A DNA stretch of 15,185 nt from CAUJGQ01 sp042408665 (GTDB lineage: Bacteria > Chloroflexota > Dehalococcoidia > CAUJGQ01): NCBI GenBank assembly GCA_042408665.1, contig JBHOQW010000271.1, positions 1 through 15,185 on the forward strand, written 5' to 3'. The translations under genes and the position numbers were made by a program. The first letter of the stretch is position 1. Every line of letters starts with the position of its first letter. Shown in pieces: positions 14,374 through 15,185 of this stretch. Under the pieces are notes generated by a model that saw only the letters and a list, made by a program, of their open reading frames with translations, was not told where the DNA came from and did not search any database.

Positions 14374-15183
14374 ATGACGGTAAAGCTGCCCTTTCTGGCT
14401 CCAAAGGTGGCGGTGCTGGAGCTGTACGGTTCGCTCGGCGGCGCCATCCGCACGCAGCAGTACGTGCCGGCGATCAAGGCCCTGCGCGAGAGCCGGCGCG
14501 TGCGCGCCGTGGTCCTGGACATCGATTCCCCCGGCGGCTCGGCCACCGTGGCCGATTACCTGCACAGCGAGCTGAAAAAGCTGGCGGCGAAGAAGCCGGT
14601 GGTCTCCTTCATCCGCGGTCTGGGCGCCTCCGGTGGCTACTTCCTGGCGGTGGCGGGCACGCGCATCATCGCCACCCGCGCCAGCCTGGTGGGCAGCATC
14701 GGTGTGATCACCATCCGCCCGGTGGCCCAGGACCTGTTGCAGAAGATCGGGGTGCGCGTGGCCGTAGCCAAAAGCGGGCCGCTCAAGGGTATGGGCCTGC
14801 CGTTTGTGGAGATCACGGAGGAGGAGCGCCAGAAGGACGAGCGCATGGTGCAGCAGTTCTTTGAGCACTTCCTCACCGTGGTGGCCGAGGGACGGCGGGT
14901 ACCCATCGATCGAGTGCGCGAGTGGGCGACGGGCGAGGTGTTCTGGGGCAGCGAGGCGCTGGAGAAGGGCCTGGTAGATGAGCTGGGCGACCTCGACCGC
15001 GCTACAGCGCTGGCCGCGGAGCTGGCGCGCATCCCCGAGCGCGTCACCCGCGTCCGCCCCCGCCGCAACCCGGTGCTGGCCCGGCTGACGGGCCAGTTCG
15101 CCGAGGCGCTGGTGCGCTCCGCCGCCGCCGAGATCGAGCGCCAGCTCGCCGCCCGGATCGAGTACCGCTGGCGCGGCCGCTGA
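14374..15183 (+). CDS. sppA: S49 family serine peptidase (short SppA-type)
   Basis: A 269-residue peptidase of the SppA/S49 family, which degrades signal peptides and membrane-released peptides with a Ser-Lys dyad. The nucleophile is S86 in RGLGASGGYFLA; the general base is K138 in AKSGPLKGMG, 52 residues later, the same spacing as in Bacillus SppA. Other family segments are VVLDIDSPGGSATVADYLHS (46-65), RASLVGSIGVI and FWGSEALEKGLVDELG. Unlike typical SppA there is no N-terminal membrane anchor: the protein starts directly with MTVKLPFLAPKVAVLELYGS, the first strand of the fold. It is probably cytoplasmic or attached through a partner. The ATG at 14374 follows a GGGAGAGAAG purine-rich site; an earlier in-frame start would run through the repeat hairpin. 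The Arg-rich C-terminus ends at a TGA two bases from the window edge, so the gene is complete. Confidence 0.88.
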   Translation: MTVKLPFLAPKVAVLELYGSLGGAIRTQQYVPAIKALRESRRVRAVVLDIDSPGGSATVADYLHSELKKLAAKKPVVSFIRGLGASGGYFLAVAGTRIIATRASLVGSIGVITIRPVAQDLLQKIGVRVAVAKSGPLKGMGLPFVEITEEERQKDERMVQQFFEHFLTVVAEGRRVPIDRVREWATGEVFWGSEALEKGLVDELGDLDRATALAAELARIPERVTRVRPRRNPVLARLTGQFAEALVRSAAAEIERQLAARIEYRWRGR

Positions 15184-15185
15184 CG

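Overview
This is a 15.2 kb stretch of very GC-rich bacterial chromosome with tight coding, strong GGAGG-type ribosome binding sites and recognisable sigma-70-like promoters. The organism cannot be fixed from this window alone. A Tat-type lipoprotein signal on a solute-binding protein, proline/threonine-linked secreted proteins, a thiolase-fold/DUF35 pair and intergenic palindromes of the CCCTCACCC type are compatible with Chloroflexota (Thermomicrobia-like). This is an inference from style, not an identification.

Layout. (1) 1-2426, minus strand: a secreted multi-domain protein with Pro/Thr linkers that runs off the left edge (no stop seen, about 390 residues visible), preceded by a class C beta-lactamase/family VIII esterase-type serine hydrolase. 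(2) 2571-5283, plus strand: a membrane-anchored protein with an LssY C-terminal-like domain, a metallo-beta-lactamase-fold hydrolase translationally coupled to it, and a CoxE-like VWA protein. (3) 5284-5570: an intergenic block of nested palindromes between convergent genes. (4) 5571-6152, minus strand: pyrE (orotate phosphoribosyltransferase), divergent from the next operon. (5) 6304-11215, plus strand: a clear promoter followed by a complete branched-chain-amino-acid-type (HAAT/Liv) ABC importer in the order binding lipoprotein, LivH, LivM, LivG, LivF. (6) 11442-13127, plus strand: a thiolase-fold protein lacking the usual catalytic cysteines and its DUF35 zinc-ribbon/OB partner. (7) 13173-14120, minus strand: a secreted protein made of two almost identical 111-residue units of the PF03640 type plus a proline-rich tail. 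(8) 14374-15183, plus strand: a short S49 (SppA-type) peptidase without a membrane anchor.

How the parts fit. The Liv-type importer would bring in a hydrophobic amino acid or another small carboxylate. The thiolase-like/DUF35 pair downstream is the kind of enzyme that cuts or transfers acyl-CoA units, so import followed by CoA-ester catabolism is a reasonable but untested reading. pyrE and sppA are housekeeping-type genes.

The most unusual signal is not a gene. It is a family of intergenic arrays with a strict 7-bp period (core GAGTGCT / GAGCGAT and its complement) at five places: 5285-5312, 11226-11307, 11384-11404, 12611-12685 and 14257-14322. Three of them form long hairpins, one of which lies inside the thiolase-DUF35 gene pair. 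I found no CRISPR array, tRNA, rRNA, insertion sequence or defence system.
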